The notes beneath the pieces are model-generated. The model saw nothing but the letters and a program-made list of their open reading frames with translations, did no database searches and had not been told where the DNA came from. The translations under genes and the position numbers were made by a program. DNA of 64,000 bases. It comes from Methylobacterium sp. J-068. Its GTDB lineage: Bacteria; Pseudomonadota; Alphaproteobacteria; Rhizobiales; Beijerinckiaceae. Where the stretch lies: contig NZ_JAKSXY010000049.1 in NCBI RefSeq assembly GCF_022829445.1, forward strand, positions 62,001 to 126,000, written 5' to 3'. Shown here piece by piece: positions 52,658 to 63,700 of this stretch; position 1 is the first letter of the stretch, and each line of letters begins with the position of its first letter.

Positions 52658-54100
52658 TCAGCGGTAGCAGACCGCCTTCACCGCCTCGATCACCTCGCCG
52701 ACGTTCGGCAGCGCGAGCTTCTCGAGGTTGGCGGCGTAGGGCATCGGCACGTCCTTGCCGGTAACGCGCAGGACCGGCGCGTCGAGGTAGTCGAACGCGT
52801 CGACCATCAGGCGGGCCGAGATCTCGGCGCCGATGCCCGATTGCGGGAAGCCCTCCTCCACCGTCACGCAGCGGCCGGTCTTCTTGACCGACTCCACCAC
52901 CGTGTCGGTGTCCATCGGGCGCAGGGTGCGCAGGTCGATCACCTCGGCCTCGATGCCCTCCTCGGCCAGAGCCTGCGCCGCCTTGAGCGCGTAGGTCATG
53001 CCGATGGAGAACGACACGATGGTGACGTCCTTGCCGGTGCGGTGGACTCGCGCCTTGCCGATGGGCAGCACGAAATCGTCGAGCTTCGGCACCGGGAAGC
53101 TCTGGCCGTAGAGGATCTCGTTCTCGAGGAAGATGATCGGATTGGGATCGCGGATCGCCGCCTTGAGCAGACCCTTGGCGTCGGAGGCCGTGTAGGGCGC
53201 GATGACCTTCAGGCCCGGCACGTTCGAGTACCAGGCCGAGTAGTCGTGGCTGTGCTGGGCCCCGACGCGGGCCGCCGCTCCGTTGGGGCCGCGAAACACG
53301 ATGGGGCAGCCGAGCTGCCCGCCGGACATGTAGAGGGTCTTGGCCGCCGAGTTGATGATGTGGTCGATCGCCTGCATGGCGAAGTTGAAGGTCATGAATT
53401 CGACGATGGGGCGCAGGCCCGTGAAGGCGGCGCCGACGCCGATGCCGGCGAATCCGTGCTCGGTGATCGGGGTGTCGACCACGCGCCGCGCGCCGAATTC
53501 CTGCAGCAGCCCCTGCGTGATCTTGTAGGCGCCCTGATATTCGGCGACCTCCTCGCCCATCACGAAGACCGCCTCCTCCCGGCGCATCTCCTCCGCCATG
53601 GCGTCGCGCAAAGCCTCGCGGACGGTCGTGGTGACCATCTCGGTCCCCTCCGGGAACTCCTCCATCACGGGCGCGGGGGCCTTGCTGGTGATGGTGGCGG
53701 GCGCGGCCGGGGCCTTCGGCTTGTCGTCCTGGGTCTTGGCGCTCGGGGCCGGCGTCTCGGCCTGACCCTCCGCCTGCATGTCGGGGGCCGGCGCCGGCTG
53801 AGCCGGGGCATCGGCCTTCGGGGCGCCGCCCCTGGAGGCCGCCGCCGATACATCCTCACCCTCGGCCACGATCACGGCGATCGGCGTGTTGACCTTCACG
53901 CCCTCGGTGCCCTCCTCGATCAGGATCCTGGCGAGCACGCCCTCGTCGATGGCCTCGACCTCCATCGTCGCCTTGTCGGTCTCGATCTCGGCGAGCACGT
54001 CGCCGGATTTGACCGGATCACCCTCTTTCTTCAGCCACTTGGACAGTTTGCCCTCCTCCATCGTGGGGGAGAGGGCGGGCATCAGGATGTCGGTCGCCAT
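52658..54100 (-). CDS. pdhB: Pyruvate dehydrogenase E1 beta with an N-terminal lipoyl domain
   Basis: 480 residues. A lipoyl domain (1-80, Lys43) and an Ala/Pro/Lys-rich linker (about 80-155) precede the E1-beta body, which starts at [18 protein letters not shown] and contains [35 protein letters not shown] and [12 protein letters not shown]. The extra lipoyl domain on E1 beta is a known feature of alphaproteobacterial complexes. With PdhA it decarboxylates pyruvate with thiamine diphosphate. Confidence 0.97.
   Translation of the reverse strand: MATDILMPALSPTMEEGKLSKWLKKEGDPVKSGDVLAEIETDKATMEVEAIDEGVLARILIEEGTEGVKVNTPIAVIVAEGEDVSAAASRGGAPKADAPAQPAPAPDMQAEGQAETPAPSAKTQDDKPKAPAAPATITSKAPAPVMEEFPEGTEMVTTTVREALRDAMAEEMRREEAVFVMGEEVAEYQGAYKITQGLLQEFGARRVVDTPITEHGFAGIGVGAAFTGLRPIVEFMTFNFAMQAIDHIINSAAKTLYMSGGQLGCPIVFRGPNGAAARVGAQHSHDYSAWYSNVPGLKVIAPYTASDAKGLLKAAIRDPNPIIFLENEILYGQSFPVPKLDDFVLPIGKARVHRTGKDVTIVSFSIGMTYALKAAQALAEEGIEAEVIDLRTLRPMDTDTVVESVKKTGRCVTVEEGFPQSGIGAEISARLMVDAFDYLDAPVLRVTGKDVPMPYAANLEKLALPNVGEVIEAVKAVCYR
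53930..54001. repeat. 72-bp exact repeat, copy in the pdhB lipoyl domain
   Basis: Identical to 52081-52152 in pdhC, with one change just after the repeat (GTCg against GTCa) and shared sequence resuming for a further dozen bases. Confidence 0.85.
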
Positions 54101-54197
54101 GGAATACTCGTCGATCGAGGATGAGGCGGTCAGCCCTTCGGAGGCGGAAGCGCGGCCGCACGCGTGACGCGCGGCCGATCTCTCCGGCGCGAATGTC

Positions 54198-55292
54198 TCA
54201 GGCGCGGGCTTCCAGCAGAATGTCGGTCCACAGTTCGGCGGGATCCGGCTCGGGATCGTGCGTGGCGAACTCGGCGGATTCGTTCACGGTCTCGCGCACC
54301 TTGGCGTCCGTGGCCTTGAGGTCGGCTTCGGCCACGCCGTGCATCTCGATCAGGCGCTTGCGCACCATCTCGATCGGGTCGTGCTCCTCGCGCATCTTCG
54401 AGACCTCGTCCTTGGTCCGGTACTTGGCCGGATCGGACATCGAGTGGCCGCGATAGCGGTAGGTCTGCATCTCCAGGATGTAGGGGCCCTCGCCGGAGCG
54501 GGCATGCGCGATGGCGCGGGTGGCGGCCTCGCGCACGGTGCGGACGTCCATGCCGTCCACCTGCTCGCCGGGGATGCCGAAGGAGATGCCGCGCCTGGAG
54601 AAGTCGGTCTGCGCCGAGGCGCGGGCCACCGAGGTGCCCATGGCGTAGCGGTTGTTCTCGATCACGTAGACCACGGGCAGCTTCCAGAGCTGCGCCATGT
54701 TGAAGCTCTCGTAGACCTGGCCCTGGTTGGCCGCGCCGTCACCCATATAGGTCAGGCTGACCTTGCCGTTCTTCTTGTAGGCGTCCGCGAAGGCGAGGCC
54801 GGTGCCGAGCGAGACCTGCGCCCCGACGATGCCGTGGCCGCCGAAGAACTGCTTCTCGCGGGAGAACATGTGCATCGAGCCGCCCTTGCCGCGCGAGTAG
54901 CCCCCGCGCCGGCCGGTCAGCTCGGCCATCACGCCCTTCGGGTCCATGCCGCAGGCCAGCATGTGGCCGTGGTCGCGGTAGCCTGTGATGACCTGGTCGC
55001 CCTCGACCGAGGCCATCTGCATGCCGATCACCACGGCTTCCTGGCCGATGTAGAGGTGACAGAAACCGCCGATCAGGCCCATGCCGTAGAGCTGGCCGGC
55101 CTTCTCCTCGAAGCGGCGGATCAGCAGCATCTCGTGATAGGCGTGAAGGTCTTCCTCACGGGTGAATTGCGGTGAATTCGGTGCCGGCGCGTGGATCTCG
55201 GCCGGGCTTTGCGCCTCGGCCTGCGCGGGTCGGCCGGTCTCCGGCAGGCTTGTGTCGGAGGCGGCTTGGCCTGCATCCTTCGCGGCATCCAT
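54198..55292 (-). CDS. pdhA: Pyruvate dehydrogenase E1 alpha
   Basis: 364 residues. The first 45 are polar, low complexity and probably disordered ([20 protein letters not shown]). The body starts at [20 protein letters not shown] and carries the thiamine-diphosphate motif [17 protein letters not shown] through NN ([12 protein letters not shown]), and the phosphorylation-loop-like [15 protein letters not shown]. It is first in the pdh operon; 145 bp separate it from ftsB. The ATG at 55292 is the only one before the conserved body. Confidence 0.97.
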   Translation of the reverse strand: MDAAKDAGQAASDTSLPETGRPAQAEAQSPAEIHAPAPNSPQFTREEDLHAYHEMLLIRRFEEKAGQLYGMGLIGGFCHLYIGQEAVVIGMQMASVEGDQVITGYRDHGHMLACGMDPKGVMAELTGRRGGYSRGKGGSMHMFSREKQFFGGHGIVGAQVSLGTGLAFADAYKKNGKVSLTYMGDGAANQGQVYESFNMAQLWKLPVVYVIENNRYAMGTSVARASAQTDFSRRGISFGIPGEQVDGMDVRTVREAATRAIAHARSGEGPYILEMQTYRYRGHSMSDPAKYRTKDEVSKMREEHDPIEMVRKRLIEMHGVAEADLKATDAKVRETVNESAEFATHDPEPDPAELWTDILLEARA

Positions 55293-55437
55293 CGGCGAAC
55301 TCCCCGGGGAACATCTGTTCTCACGGGGGTTCTAGGACACGCCCCCGGGGAAAGCGAGGCCGGCCCACCGACAGAACGGAGAAGTTGTCAGGCGCGGCGC
55401 CGGCGAATTCGCGAATGTTTTCCGTGGCCCGCCGGTC

Positions 55438-55749
55438 TCACGGGTCGATGATCACGACGTCGTTGGCGTGGACGCGACCCAGCATCACGCGGGCGCGTTC
55501 CTCCAGGAGGTCGCGGTCGATCTGATCGCTGCGCAGGAGCGCGACGCGGTGCTCCCAGACCGCGCGGTCGGCCTTCGCGGCGGTGAGTTCCTGGTTCAGG
55601 GCGCGGGCCTGGATCTTGAGGGCGCGCTTGGCCTCCAGGCCACGGTTGCCGCTCTCGGCCTGATGCACGAAGAAGCCCACGACGAGGCCCGACACGGCGT
55701 AGAGGCCGAGGGGCATCAGGACAGCACGGACGCGACGACGGACCACCAT
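55438..55749 (-). CDS. ftsB: Septum formation initiator, FtsB/DivIC family
   Basis: 103 residues. One membrane helix (about 10-30, VLMPLGLYAVSGLVVGFFVH) and a coiled coil (about 35-80, ALKIQARALNQELTAAKADR) with the family end LLEERARVMLG. With FtsL and FtsQ it activates septal cell-wall synthesis. In alphaproteobacteria it is normally found just upstream of pdhA, as here. ATG at 55749 chosen; the frame is open far upstream but without coding signs. Confidence 0.9.
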   Translation of the reverse strand: MVVRRRVRAVLMPLGLYAVSGLVVGFFVHQAESGNRGLEAKRALKIQARALNQELTAAKADRAVWEHRVALLRSDQIDRDLLEERARVMLGRVHANDVVIIDP

Positions 55750-55827
55750 GCCGGCACCATGCGGCGACACGGTTAAGGAAGTCCTGACGGATTGGGGGAA
55801 CGCCATGCGAAAGGCTGCGCGACCGCG

Positions 55828-56715
55828 ATGATGCGCTTCGACCTCGTCGATCTCGCCCTCTTCCGCCACGTGGTGGAGGCGGGCTCGATCACCCACGGCG
55901 CGGCGCGGGCCAACCTGGCGCTCGCCGCCGCCTCCGTGCGCATCCGTGCCATGGAGGAGAGCCTCGGCGCGGCCCTCCTCACGCGCAGCCGCCAGGGCGC
56001 GGTACCGACCCCGGCCGGGCGCAGCCTGCTGGCGCATGCGCGCGGGCTCCTCGACCGGATCGACCGGATGCAGGAGGATCTGGCCGCCTTCTCGGGCGGC
56101 ACGGTGGGGCAGATCCGCCTCGTCTCGAACACCAACGCGCTCACCGAATTTCTGCCCGAGGTGCTGAGCGCCTTCCTGGCGCGCCAGACCGGCGTCAGCG
56201 TCGACATCGAGGAGCGCACCTCGGACGAGATCGTCGGACTGGTGGCCGAGGGGTCGGCCGATCTCGGCATCGTCGCCGGCACCGTCGATACGGGCGCGCT
56301 GGAGACCTATCCCTTCCGCCAGGACCGCTTCGTGATGGTGGCGGCGGCCGGCCATCCCCTCGCCGCCCGCCCGGCCGTCGCCTTCGCGGAGGTCATCGAG
56401 CATCCCCTCGTCGGCCTGGACCGCACCAGCGCCCTCACCCGCTTCCTCGCCGACAAGGCCGCGCGGACGGGGCGCCCGCCCATGCGCCTGCGGGTGCAGT
56501 TGCGCAGCTTCGACGCGATCTGCCGCCTCGTCGCCTGCGACGTCGGACTCGGCATCGTGCCGGAGACCACGGCCGCCCGCGCCGCCCGCACGATGCCGCT
56601 GGCCATCGTGCCCCTGGAGGATTCCTGGGCGCTGCGCGATCTCACGATCTGCGTGCGCGCCCTCGACGCCCTGCCCCGCTTCACGCGGGATTTCGTGGCG
56701 CAACTCAGGGGCTGA
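55828..56715 (+). CDS. LysR-type transcriptional regulator
   Basis: 295 residues. Winged helix-turn-helix (about 1-62, LALFRHVVEAGSITHGAARA and RSRQGAVPTPAG) and a periplasmic-binding-protein-like effector domain (about 88-290). The effector part VSVDIEERTSDEIVGLVAEG and DLGIVAGTVDTGALETYPF resembles regulators of amino-acid or aromatic genes, but no target is seen. ATG at 55828 followed by a second ATG. It is divergent from ftsB; mntR follows on the same strand. Confidence 0.88.
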   Translation: MMRFDLVDLALFRHVVEAGSITHGAARANLALAAASVRIRAMEESLGAALLTRSRQGAVPTPAGRSLLAHARGLLDRIDRMQEDLAAFSGGTVGQIRLVSNTNALTEFLPEVLSAFLARQTGVSVDIEERTSDEIVGLVAEGSADLGIVAGTVDTGALETYPFRQDRFVMVAAAGHPLAARPAVAFAEVIEHPLVGLDRTSALTRFLADKAARTGRPPMRLRVQLRSFDAICRLVACDVGLGIVPETTAARAARTMPLAIVPLEDSWALRDLTICVRALDALPRFTRDFVAQLRG

Positions 56716-56820
56716 GTCGGGTTTCGGGCCACGGGGGGCTCCCATCCGGGGCTCGGCTTGGTTACAAACCGGCTCGGGCGCCGTTCCGGTGCGCGCCGCA
56801 TGGGGGAGTTCGCCGGCCAG

Positions 56821-57273
56821 ATGCAGGATTCGACATCCTCCGCGCCCGATAACGCCCTCGTCGATCCCGACGTCCACGTGGAGAGCTTCCGGCAGGCCCG
56901 CGAGGCGCGCCGGCTCGAACTCGTGGAGGATTACGTCGAGTTGATCGCCGACCTGATCGGCGATGGCGGCGAGGCGCGTCAGGTCGACATCGCGGCCCGC
57001 CTCGGGGTGGCCCAGCCCACGGTGGCCAAGATGCTCAAGCGCCTGGCCGAGGATGGGCTGGTGCAGCAGCGCCCCTATCGCGGCGTGTTCCTGACGGAGG
57101 CCGGGCAGGCGCTCGCCGTGCAGAGCCGCGAGCGCCACCGCATCGTCGAGCAGTTCCTCTGCGCCCTCGGCGTCAGTCCCGAGATCGCGCGCCGCGACGC
57201 CGAGGGCATCGAGCACCATGTCAGCGCCGAGACGCTGGAGGCGTTCCGCCTCTTCACGGCGAAATCGGCCTGA
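56821..57273 (+). CDS. mntR: Manganese-responsive transcriptional regulator MntR
   Basis: 150 residues of the DtxR/MntR group: winged helix-turn-helix with [40 protein letters not shown], and the metal-binding dimer region [20 protein letters not shown] plus [15 protein letters not shown]. It matches enterobacterial MntR closely. Represses manganese import when Mn2+ is sufficient; no mntH is in the window. An ATG at 56800 would add seven residues; GGGGGAG lies 12 bases before 56821. Confidence 0.92.
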   Translation: MQDSTSSAPDNALVDPDVHVESFRQAREARRLELVEDYVELIADLIGDGGEARQVDIAARLGVAQPTVAKMLKRLAEDGLVQQRPYRGVFLTEAGQALAVQSRERHRIVEQFLCALGVSPEIARRDAEGIEHHVSAETLEAFRLFTAKSA

Positions 57274-57284
57274 GCGGCGGACGC

Positions 57285-57301
57285 CCTCGCCACCGGCGAG
57301 G
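57285..57301. terminator. Small hairpin between mntR and the transglutaminase gene
   Basis: CCTCGCC and GGCGAGG form a 7-bp stem with a 3-base loop between two convergent stops. A further imperfect stem (CTGACGTCGCC with GGCGA...GTCAG) follows. No U-tract. Confidence 0.4.
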
Positions 57302-57334
57302 AGGCTGACGTCGCCACCGAGCGGCGAGGTGATG

Positions 57335-58249
57335 TCAGGCCGGGGCGCCCTGGACGAGCGCGTGCTCGGGCATCGGTTCGCCGTCCGGGATGACGTCGAC
57401 CTCGACCTTGAGCTTCTGCGGACCGGACGAGGAGACGATGCCGTCGATGGGCGAGACATCGGTGTAGTCCCGGCCGCGCGCCACCACGATGTGGTCGTCG
57501 CACATGCCGATGCCGTTGGTCGGGTCGAGGCCGATCCAGCCGTCGCCGCACCAGACCGAGACCCAGGCATGGCTCGCATCCGCGCCCCGCAGGCGCGGCC
57601 GACCCACGGGGGGAATGGTGCGCAGGTAGCCGCTGACATAGGCCGCCGGCAGGCCGAGGCCCCGCAGGGCCGCGATCATGATGTGGGTGAAGTCCTGGCA
57701 GACGCCGGCCCGGAGGGCGAAGGCCTCGGCGAGCGGTGTGTGGACGGTGGTGGCCTTCGAATCGAATGTGAAGTCCGCCCGGATGCGCCGCATCAGGTCG
57801 AAGGCGCCCCCCTGGGCGGTCCGGCCGGGCGGGAAGCTCGCCCGCGCGTAGTCGGTCACCGCCGGCACCAGGGGAACCCGCGCGCTGGGAAACTGGAAAT
57901 GGACCGGCCGATCCGGGGCGAGCCCGTGGCCCGTCACGGCCGCGTCGCGCACCTGCTCCCAGGCGGGACCGGATTCCGGCGCCGGGAGCGGATCGCGCTC
58001 GACCCGAACCCGCGACAGGGCCTCGACCCGCAATTCGGTGTGGGGCGCGTCGATCGTCACCGAGACGACGTCGAGGCCGAAATAATCGCGCCGGACCACG
58101 CGGGTGGTCGGGTCGGGCGTGATCGTCAGGCTGCTTTCCAGCACCGTCTGGCCCTCGCCGTCGCGCGGGCGCAGGCGCAGGGCGCAGCGCGCGAAGCGCA
58201 CGGGCCGGGCGTAGCGGTAGGTCGTGAGGTGGCGCAGCGTGTAGATCAC
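57335..58249 (-). CDS. Transglutaminase-like cysteine protease family protein
   Basis: 304 residues from a GTG at 58249. N-terminal bacterial transglutaminase beta domain (about 1-100, LRHLTTYRYARPVRFARCAL, LRPRDGEGQ), then the papain-like core with catalytic Cys in RAGVCQDFTHIMIAALR, His in GADASHAWVSVW and Asp in WIGLDPTNG. These proteins can be peptidases or amide-forming enzymes. The start overlaps the stop of the ATP-grasp/alpha-E gene (GTGA). Third gene of a tightly coupled cluster. Confidence 0.9.
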   Translation of the reverse strand: MIYTLRHLTTYRYARPVRFARCALRLRPRDGEGQTVLESSLTITPDPTTRVVRRDYFGLDVVSVTIDAPHTELRVEALSRVRVERDPLPAPESGPAWEQVRDAAVTGHGLAPDRPVHFQFPSARVPLVPAVTDYARASFPPGRTAQGGAFDLMRRIRADFTFDSKATTVHTPLAEAFALRAGVCQDFTHIMIAALRGLGLPAAYVSGYLRTIPPVGRPRLRGADASHAWVSVWCGDGWIGLDPTNGIGMCDDHIVVARGRDYTDVSPIDGIVSSSGPQKLKVEVDVIPDGEPMPEHALVQGAPA

Positions 58250-60765
58250 GCGAGCCCCACGAGCTTCTCGGGGCGCAGGGCGTGCGGGCCGTTGGGGAAG
58301 TATCGGGACGCGATGGCGTCGGCGAGGCCCTCGACCTCGTTCTCCAGCCGGGTCATGGCCGCGCCGTCGAAGGCCGCCGCCTCGCCGGTCGCGAATTCGG
58401 CCGCGAGCCTGGCGGCCAGGCGCTGGTGCGGCTCGGGCAGGCCGTCGACCCGCAGCACCGGCAACTGGCCGAGGTGGCGTGCGATCGCCTCGACCTGGAA
58501 GGCCACCGAGCGCGGGTTGAACGGGTCGAGGAGTACCATGTCGCGCACCGGGTCGAGGGCCGCGCCCTGAAGGTAGCGCGCGCCGAACGAGACGTGCGAA
58601 TCGCAGAGCGACAGCATCACGCCGAGATCCTCGGCGGTCGCCGCGTCGCCCGCGAAGCGCGTGGCGAAGCTGCAGGTGTTGATCGCCCGCTCGATGCGCC
58701 GCCCGAGATCGACGAAGTGCCAGCCGGCGGTGCGGTTCATGTTCTCCTGCGCGAGGCCCGACAGGGCCGCGATGTGGCTGAGCGCCCGCTCGGCGATGCC
58801 GAGAAGCTGCGCCTCGGGCAGGGCCTGGGCCGGATCGATCTCGAGGAGGTCCCTCAGGTCGGCCAGCGCCCGCCAAGCCTCGCCCGAGAGGCGCTCGCGC
58901 AGGGTGGCGGCGTTGGCCCGGGCCGACAGGCTGTGGCGCAGGGCCGAGCCGTAGGCGTCGGGGCTGCTCAGGGCCTGCTGGGCCAGGGCGGCGGTGGGCA
59001 GGTCGGGCGCTTCGATCGCCCCCCATTCGTCGAGAAGGGCGCGGATGCGCAGCGCGGTCGGCGCCTTGGCGTCGCCCGCCATGTCGGCGATCACGGCCGA
59101 GCCGACGCTGCCGAGATGCGCCACCACGAGGCGGATCACCGCCTCGGCCCGCTCGACGTAGCGCCCGAACCAGAACAGGTTGTCGGCCGCGCGCGACGGC
59201 AGGTGCCCGGCGATGCGGCGCACCCGCGTGGAGCCCGGCTGGATCAGCGTGACGGCCTCGACGGGGTCGCGCGACAGGATCCAGACATCGGCCGACTTGA
59301 TCCCGGCGCGCATCTCCAGCGGCTCGACGTCGGGCCGCTCCGAGATGCGGCAGAACCCGCCCGGCATCACCCGCCAGCCCTCGGGCGTCGCCGCCGCGAA
59401 GACCCGGAGCACGAAGGGACGCGGCACCAGCCTCAGGGAGCCGCCCGTCCGGTCCCAGCCCGGCATGGTGGCGAGCGGCATCGCTTCTTGCGCCACGTAG
59501 TCGAAGGGCCGGTCGCGCAGGGCGGCGAGAAGCCGGTCGCGCTCGGCATCGAGGGCGTGTGGCGCCAGGATGGCGTCGCGGGCGGCCCCCTTGGGCGGCG
59601 TCGCCACGGGACGCAGGCTCAAGCGGTCGAGATCGTCGCGGACCTGCGCCAGGACGTCCGGATCGCCGCACCACCAGGTTTTCGGCCCGGCGAGTTGCAG
59701 GTCGGTCCCGAGGAAGCGGCGCGCGATGCCCGGCAGGTAGGCGGCCAGCGCCCCCGATTCGAGGATGCCCGAGCCCGGCATGTTGCCGACCACGAGGCTG
59801 CCGTTGCGCAGGGCCTCCACGAGCCCGGGCACGCCGAGCCGCGAGGCCGGATTGAGTTCGAGGGGGTCGAGGTAGTCGGAATCGATGCGCCGCCAGAGTA
59901 CGTCGGCGCGCTTCAGGCCGGACACGGTGCGGATGTGCAGGGCACCGTCCTGCATCACGAGATCGTCGCCCTCGACCAGGAGGAGGCCGAGATAGCGGGC
60001 GAGCGCGGCTTGCTCGACATAGGTCGAGCTGAACACCCCGGAGGTCAGCAGGCAGATCCGGGGATCGCTGCGCTCGGCCCCCGCGGCGAGGCCGTCGCGC
60101 AGCGTCTGGAAAAACGCGGCGAGCCGCTCGACCTGCAGGTCGGCATGGAGGTCCGGGAAGGCCCGCGTCAGGACGAGGCGGTTCTCCAGGGCGTAGCCGG
60201 GCCCGGAGGGCGATTGCGTCCGGTCGGCGAGGATGCGCCAGCGCCCGTCCGGGCCGCGCGTGACGTCGGCGGCGTAGAGCTTGAGGAAGCGCCCGCCCGG
60301 CGGGGTGACGCCGACGAGCGGGCGCATGAATTCCGGGCTGCCCGCCACCACGGCGGCCGGCAGCAGGCCGTCGGCCACGAGACGCCCGTCGCCGTAGATG
60401 TCGGCGAGGATCGATTCCATCAGCCCCGCGCGCTCGACGATGCCGGCGCTGAGCGTCTCCCAATCCGCCTGCTCGATCACGAGCGGCAGCGAACCCAGCG
60501 GCCAGGCATGCTCGCGCCGGTCGCCGTAGATCCGGTACGAAATCCCGGTATCGCGGATGCGGCGCACCGCCGAGACGAAGCGGGCGCCGATCTCCCCCTC
60601 GTCGAGGTCGCCGAGACGGTCGAGGAAGCGCGGCCACGCCCCCTTGGCACGGCCGTCCGCGCCCATGAACTCGTCCGGCACGCCGGCTTGCGGCCGGTAG
60701 GCGGAGGTCCAGCGCGCGAGGCGCTCGGCCCGTCCCTGAACCTCCGCTGCGGCCGCTGCGCTCAT
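58246..60765 (-). CDS. Circularly permuted ATP-grasp and alpha-E domain fusion protein
   Basis: 839 residues combining two proteins that are usually separate. Residues about 20-490 match the COG2308-type circularly permuted ATP-grasp ([56 protein letters not shown]). About 505-835 match the COG2307 alpha-E helical domain ([51 protein letters not shown]). ATP-grasp enzymes join an acid to an amine using ATP, so a peptide or amide product is expected; the substrate is unknown. The ATG at 60765 overlaps the previous stop as ATGA. Confidence 0.9.
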   Translation of the reverse strand: MSAAAAAEVQGRAERLARWTSAYRPQAGVPDEFMGADGRAKGAWPRFLDRLGDLDEGEIGARFVSAVRRIRDTGISYRIYGDRREHAWPLGSLPLVIEQADWETLSAGIVERAGLMESILADIYGDGRLVADGLLPAAVVAGSPEFMRPLVGVTPPGGRFLKLYAADVTRGPDGRWRILADRTQSPSGPGYALENRLVLTRAFPDLHADLQVERLAAFFQTLRDGLAAGAERSDPRICLLTSGVFSSTYVEQAALARYLGLLLVEGDDLVMQDGALHIRTVSGLKRADVLWRRIDSDYLDPLELNPASRLGVPGLVEALRNGSLVVGNMPGSGILESGALAAYLPGIARRFLGTDLQLAGPKTWWCGDPDVLAQVRDDLDRLSLRPVATPPKGAARDAILAPHALDAERDRLLAALRDRPFDYVAQEAMPLATMPGWDRTGGSLRLVPRPFVLRVFAAATPEGWRVMPGGFCRISERPDVEPLEMRAGIKSADVWILSRDPVEAVTLIQPGSTRVRRIAGHLPSRAADNLFWFGRYVERAEAVIRLVVAHLGSVGSAVIADMAGDAKAPTALRIRALLDEWGAIEAPDLPTAALAQQALSSPDAYGSALRHSLSARANAATLRERLSGEAWRALADLRDLLEIDPAQALPEAQLLGIAERALSHIAALSGLAQENMNRTAGWHFVDLGRRIERAINTCSFATRFAGDAATAEDLGVMLSLCDSHVSFGARYLQGAALDPVRDMVLLDPFNPRSVAFQVEAIARHLGQLPVLRVDGLPEPHQRLAARLAAEFATGEAAAFDGAAMTRLENEVEGLADAIASRYFPNGPHALRPEKLVGLA

Positions 60766-63700
60766 TGGGGCGTGAAGCCCGGAGGTGCGGGCGTGCGCAG
60801 GTCGAGGGTCATCGGGAACTCGCGGTTGGTCTCCTCGGGCGGCATCGCGACCTTGCCCGGGGTGTGCCCGTGCGCCTGGAAGCGCGCCAGTCGACGCCCC
60901 TCCGCCTCGTAGGTGTTGACCGGGAAGGTCTCGTAGTTGCGCCCGCCCGGATGGCTGACGTGGTAGCGGCAGCCGCCCAGCGACCGGCCGCTCCAGGCAT
61001 CGAGGATGTCGATGGTCAGGGGCGAGTGGGCGGGAATCGTCGGGTGCATCGAGGAGGCCGGCTGCCAGGCCTTGAAGCGCAGGCCCGCCACCGCTTCCCC
61101 GGCGACACCGGTCCCGGTCATCGGCAGGCGCCGGCCGTTGCAGGCGATGACGTGCCGGCCGGGGACGTAGCCCTCGACCTTCACCTGCAGCCGCTCCACC
61201 GACGAATCCACGTAGCGCACCGTTCCCCCGATCGCGCCCTCCTCGCCCAGCACGTGCCAGGGCTCCAGGGCTTGGCGCAGTTCCAGCTTCACGCCGCCCT
61301 GCTCCACCGTCCCGAAGACGGGGAAGCGGAACTCGCGCTGCGCCACGAAGGCCGCCGGGTCGAAGTCGTAGCCGGCCGCCCGGAGGTCTTCCAGCACGCC
61401 GAGGAAATCGGCCCACAGGAAGTGGGGCAGCATGAAGCGATCGTGCAGGCCCGTGCCCCAGCGGACACAGCCGCCGGCCTGGGGCTCGCGCCAGAGCCAG
61501 GCCACGATGGCGCGCAGGAGGAGCTGCTGCGCGAGGCTCATGCGCGGGTCCGGCGGCATCTCGAACGAGCGGAATTCGAGCAGCCCGAGGCGGCCGGTGG
61601 GGCCGTCCGGCGAGTAGAGCTTGTCGATGCAGATCTCGGAGCGGTGGGTGTTGCCCGTCACGTCCACGAGGATGTTGCGGAAGATCCGGTCCACGAGCCA
61701 GCGCGGGATGTTCGGCTCGTCGGGCCTGGGCACCTGCGCCATGGCGATCTCGAGCTCGTAGAGCCCGTCATGGCGCGCCTCGTCCATGCGGGGGGCCTGG
61801 CTCGTCGGGCCGATATAGAGGCCCGAGAACAGGTAGGACATCGCCGGGTGGCGCTGCCAGTAGAGCACGAGGCTCTTCAGGAGGTCGGGCCGGCGCAGGA
61901 ACGGCGAATCGTTCGGCGTGGCGCCGCCCAGCACCACGTGGTTGCCGCCGCCGGTGCCGGTGTGGCGCCCGTCCGTCATGAACTTCTGCGCGCCGAGGCG
62001 GATCTGGCGGGCATCCTCGTAGAGCTCGGTTGTGATCCGGACGGCGTCGCGCCAGGTCGAGGCGGGATGCACGTTGACCTCGATCACGCCGGGATCGGGC
62101 GTGACCTTGATGACGTCGAGGCGCGCATCGAAGGGCGGCTCGTAGCCCTCGATATGCAGCGTCTGCTTCAACGCGGCCGCCGCCGCCTCCAGGTGCCCGA
62201 GGAGTTCGAGGTATTCGTCCACCCGCTGCAGCGGCGGCATGAAGACGTGGAGCACGCCGTCGCGCGGTTCCACCGCGAGGGCGGTGCGCACGGCGACGCC
62301 CATCACGCCGGAGCCGTTGACGGTCTCCACGCCCGGATGGCCCTCGGGGAGCGCGCCGCGTGCCTCCAGCGTGTCCTGCGGCTGGTAGTAGGGATAGTGT
62401 TCCGGCGGCACGTAGGGCAGCGACGAGAGCGGCAGCCGGTAGCCCACCGGCGAATCGCCGGGGGTCAGGAAGGCGTGGCCGCGCCGGAACGCCCACGGCT
62501 CGGAGATCCAGAGCCGGTCGGCGTCGCCGTCCTTGCCGGTGGGCAGGCTCGCCAGCGGCAGGGCGTAGCCGGCGGCCTCGCCCAGACCGCGCTCGAACAC
62601 CCGCGCCATGCGGGCGTTGGTCTCGGGGTTCGGGAAGCGCGGCTCGGCGGTCGTGACGTTGACCGGCAGATCGTCGCGCTTCTCGGTCCAGTAGACCGGA
62701 TCCTCGAAGGCCGGGAACACGTAGGCGCCGAGGCCGAGACGCCCGGCGACGCCGTCGATCAGGGCCTTGGCCTTGTGGATGTTCGCGTCGCGCGGCCCAT
62801 CCTCGGCCGCGATGAGCGCAGCATCCTTCCAGACCGGCACGCCGTCCCGGCGCCAGTACAGGGCGAAGGCCCAGCGCGGCAGGCTCTCGCCCGGATACCA
62901 CTTGCCCTGCCCGTAATGCAGCAGGCCGCCGGGGGCGAAGCGGGTGCGCAGGCGCCGGATCAGTTTGTCGGCGAGCCCCCGCTTCGTCGGGCCGACGGCG
63001 GCCGCGTTCCATTCCGCCGATTCGAAATCGTCGATGGAGACGAAGGTCGGCTCGCCGCCCATGGTCAGGCGCACGTCCTGTTCGGCGAGGTCGGCGTCCA
63101 CGCGCTCGCCGAGCGCGTCCATCGCGGCCCAGACCTCCTCGGAGAACGGCTTGGTGATGCGCGGCGCCTCGGCCACGCGCGTCACCGTCATCTCGAAGCC
63201 GAACTCGACGCCCGCCGGCTCGGCGAGCCCGGAGATCGGCGCGGCGGAGGCGTAATGCGGGGTCGCCGCGAGCGGAATGTGGCCCTCGCCGCAGAGCAGG
63301 CCGGAGGTGGCGTCGAGGCCGATCCAGCCCGCGCCCGGCAGGTAGACCTCGGCCCAGGCGTGCAGGTCGGTGAAGTCGGTCGTGGTGCCGGCCGGCCCGT
63401 CCACGGCGGTGGTGTCGGGGACGAGCTGGATCAGGTAGCCCGAGACGAAGCGGGCGGCCATGCCGAGACGGCGCAGGATCTGCACCATGAGCCAGGCCGA
63501 GTCGCGGCAGGAGCCGCTCTTCAGCGTCAGGGTCTCGGCCGCCGTCTGGACGCCCGGCTCCATGCGCACGCCGTAGGTGATCTCGCCCGCCACCTGCGCG
63601 TTGAGCGCGACGAGGAACAGCACCGTGTTCTGTTCGGCCGGCAGGCGCTGGAGGAAGGCGTCCACCTCCGGCGCCATGGCGTCGTCGAGCACGAGGTAGG

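Noticed and set aside
55438..57639. 733-codon frame ending in FtsB
   Set aside because: The upstream part is antisense to the LysR and mntR genes; FtsB is complete from 55749.
57335..60637. 1100-codon frame that seems to fuse a long unknown protein to the transglutaminase
   Set aside because: Only the part after 58249 has protein character. The rest is out of frame with the ATP-grasp/alpha-E gene, which overlaps it.
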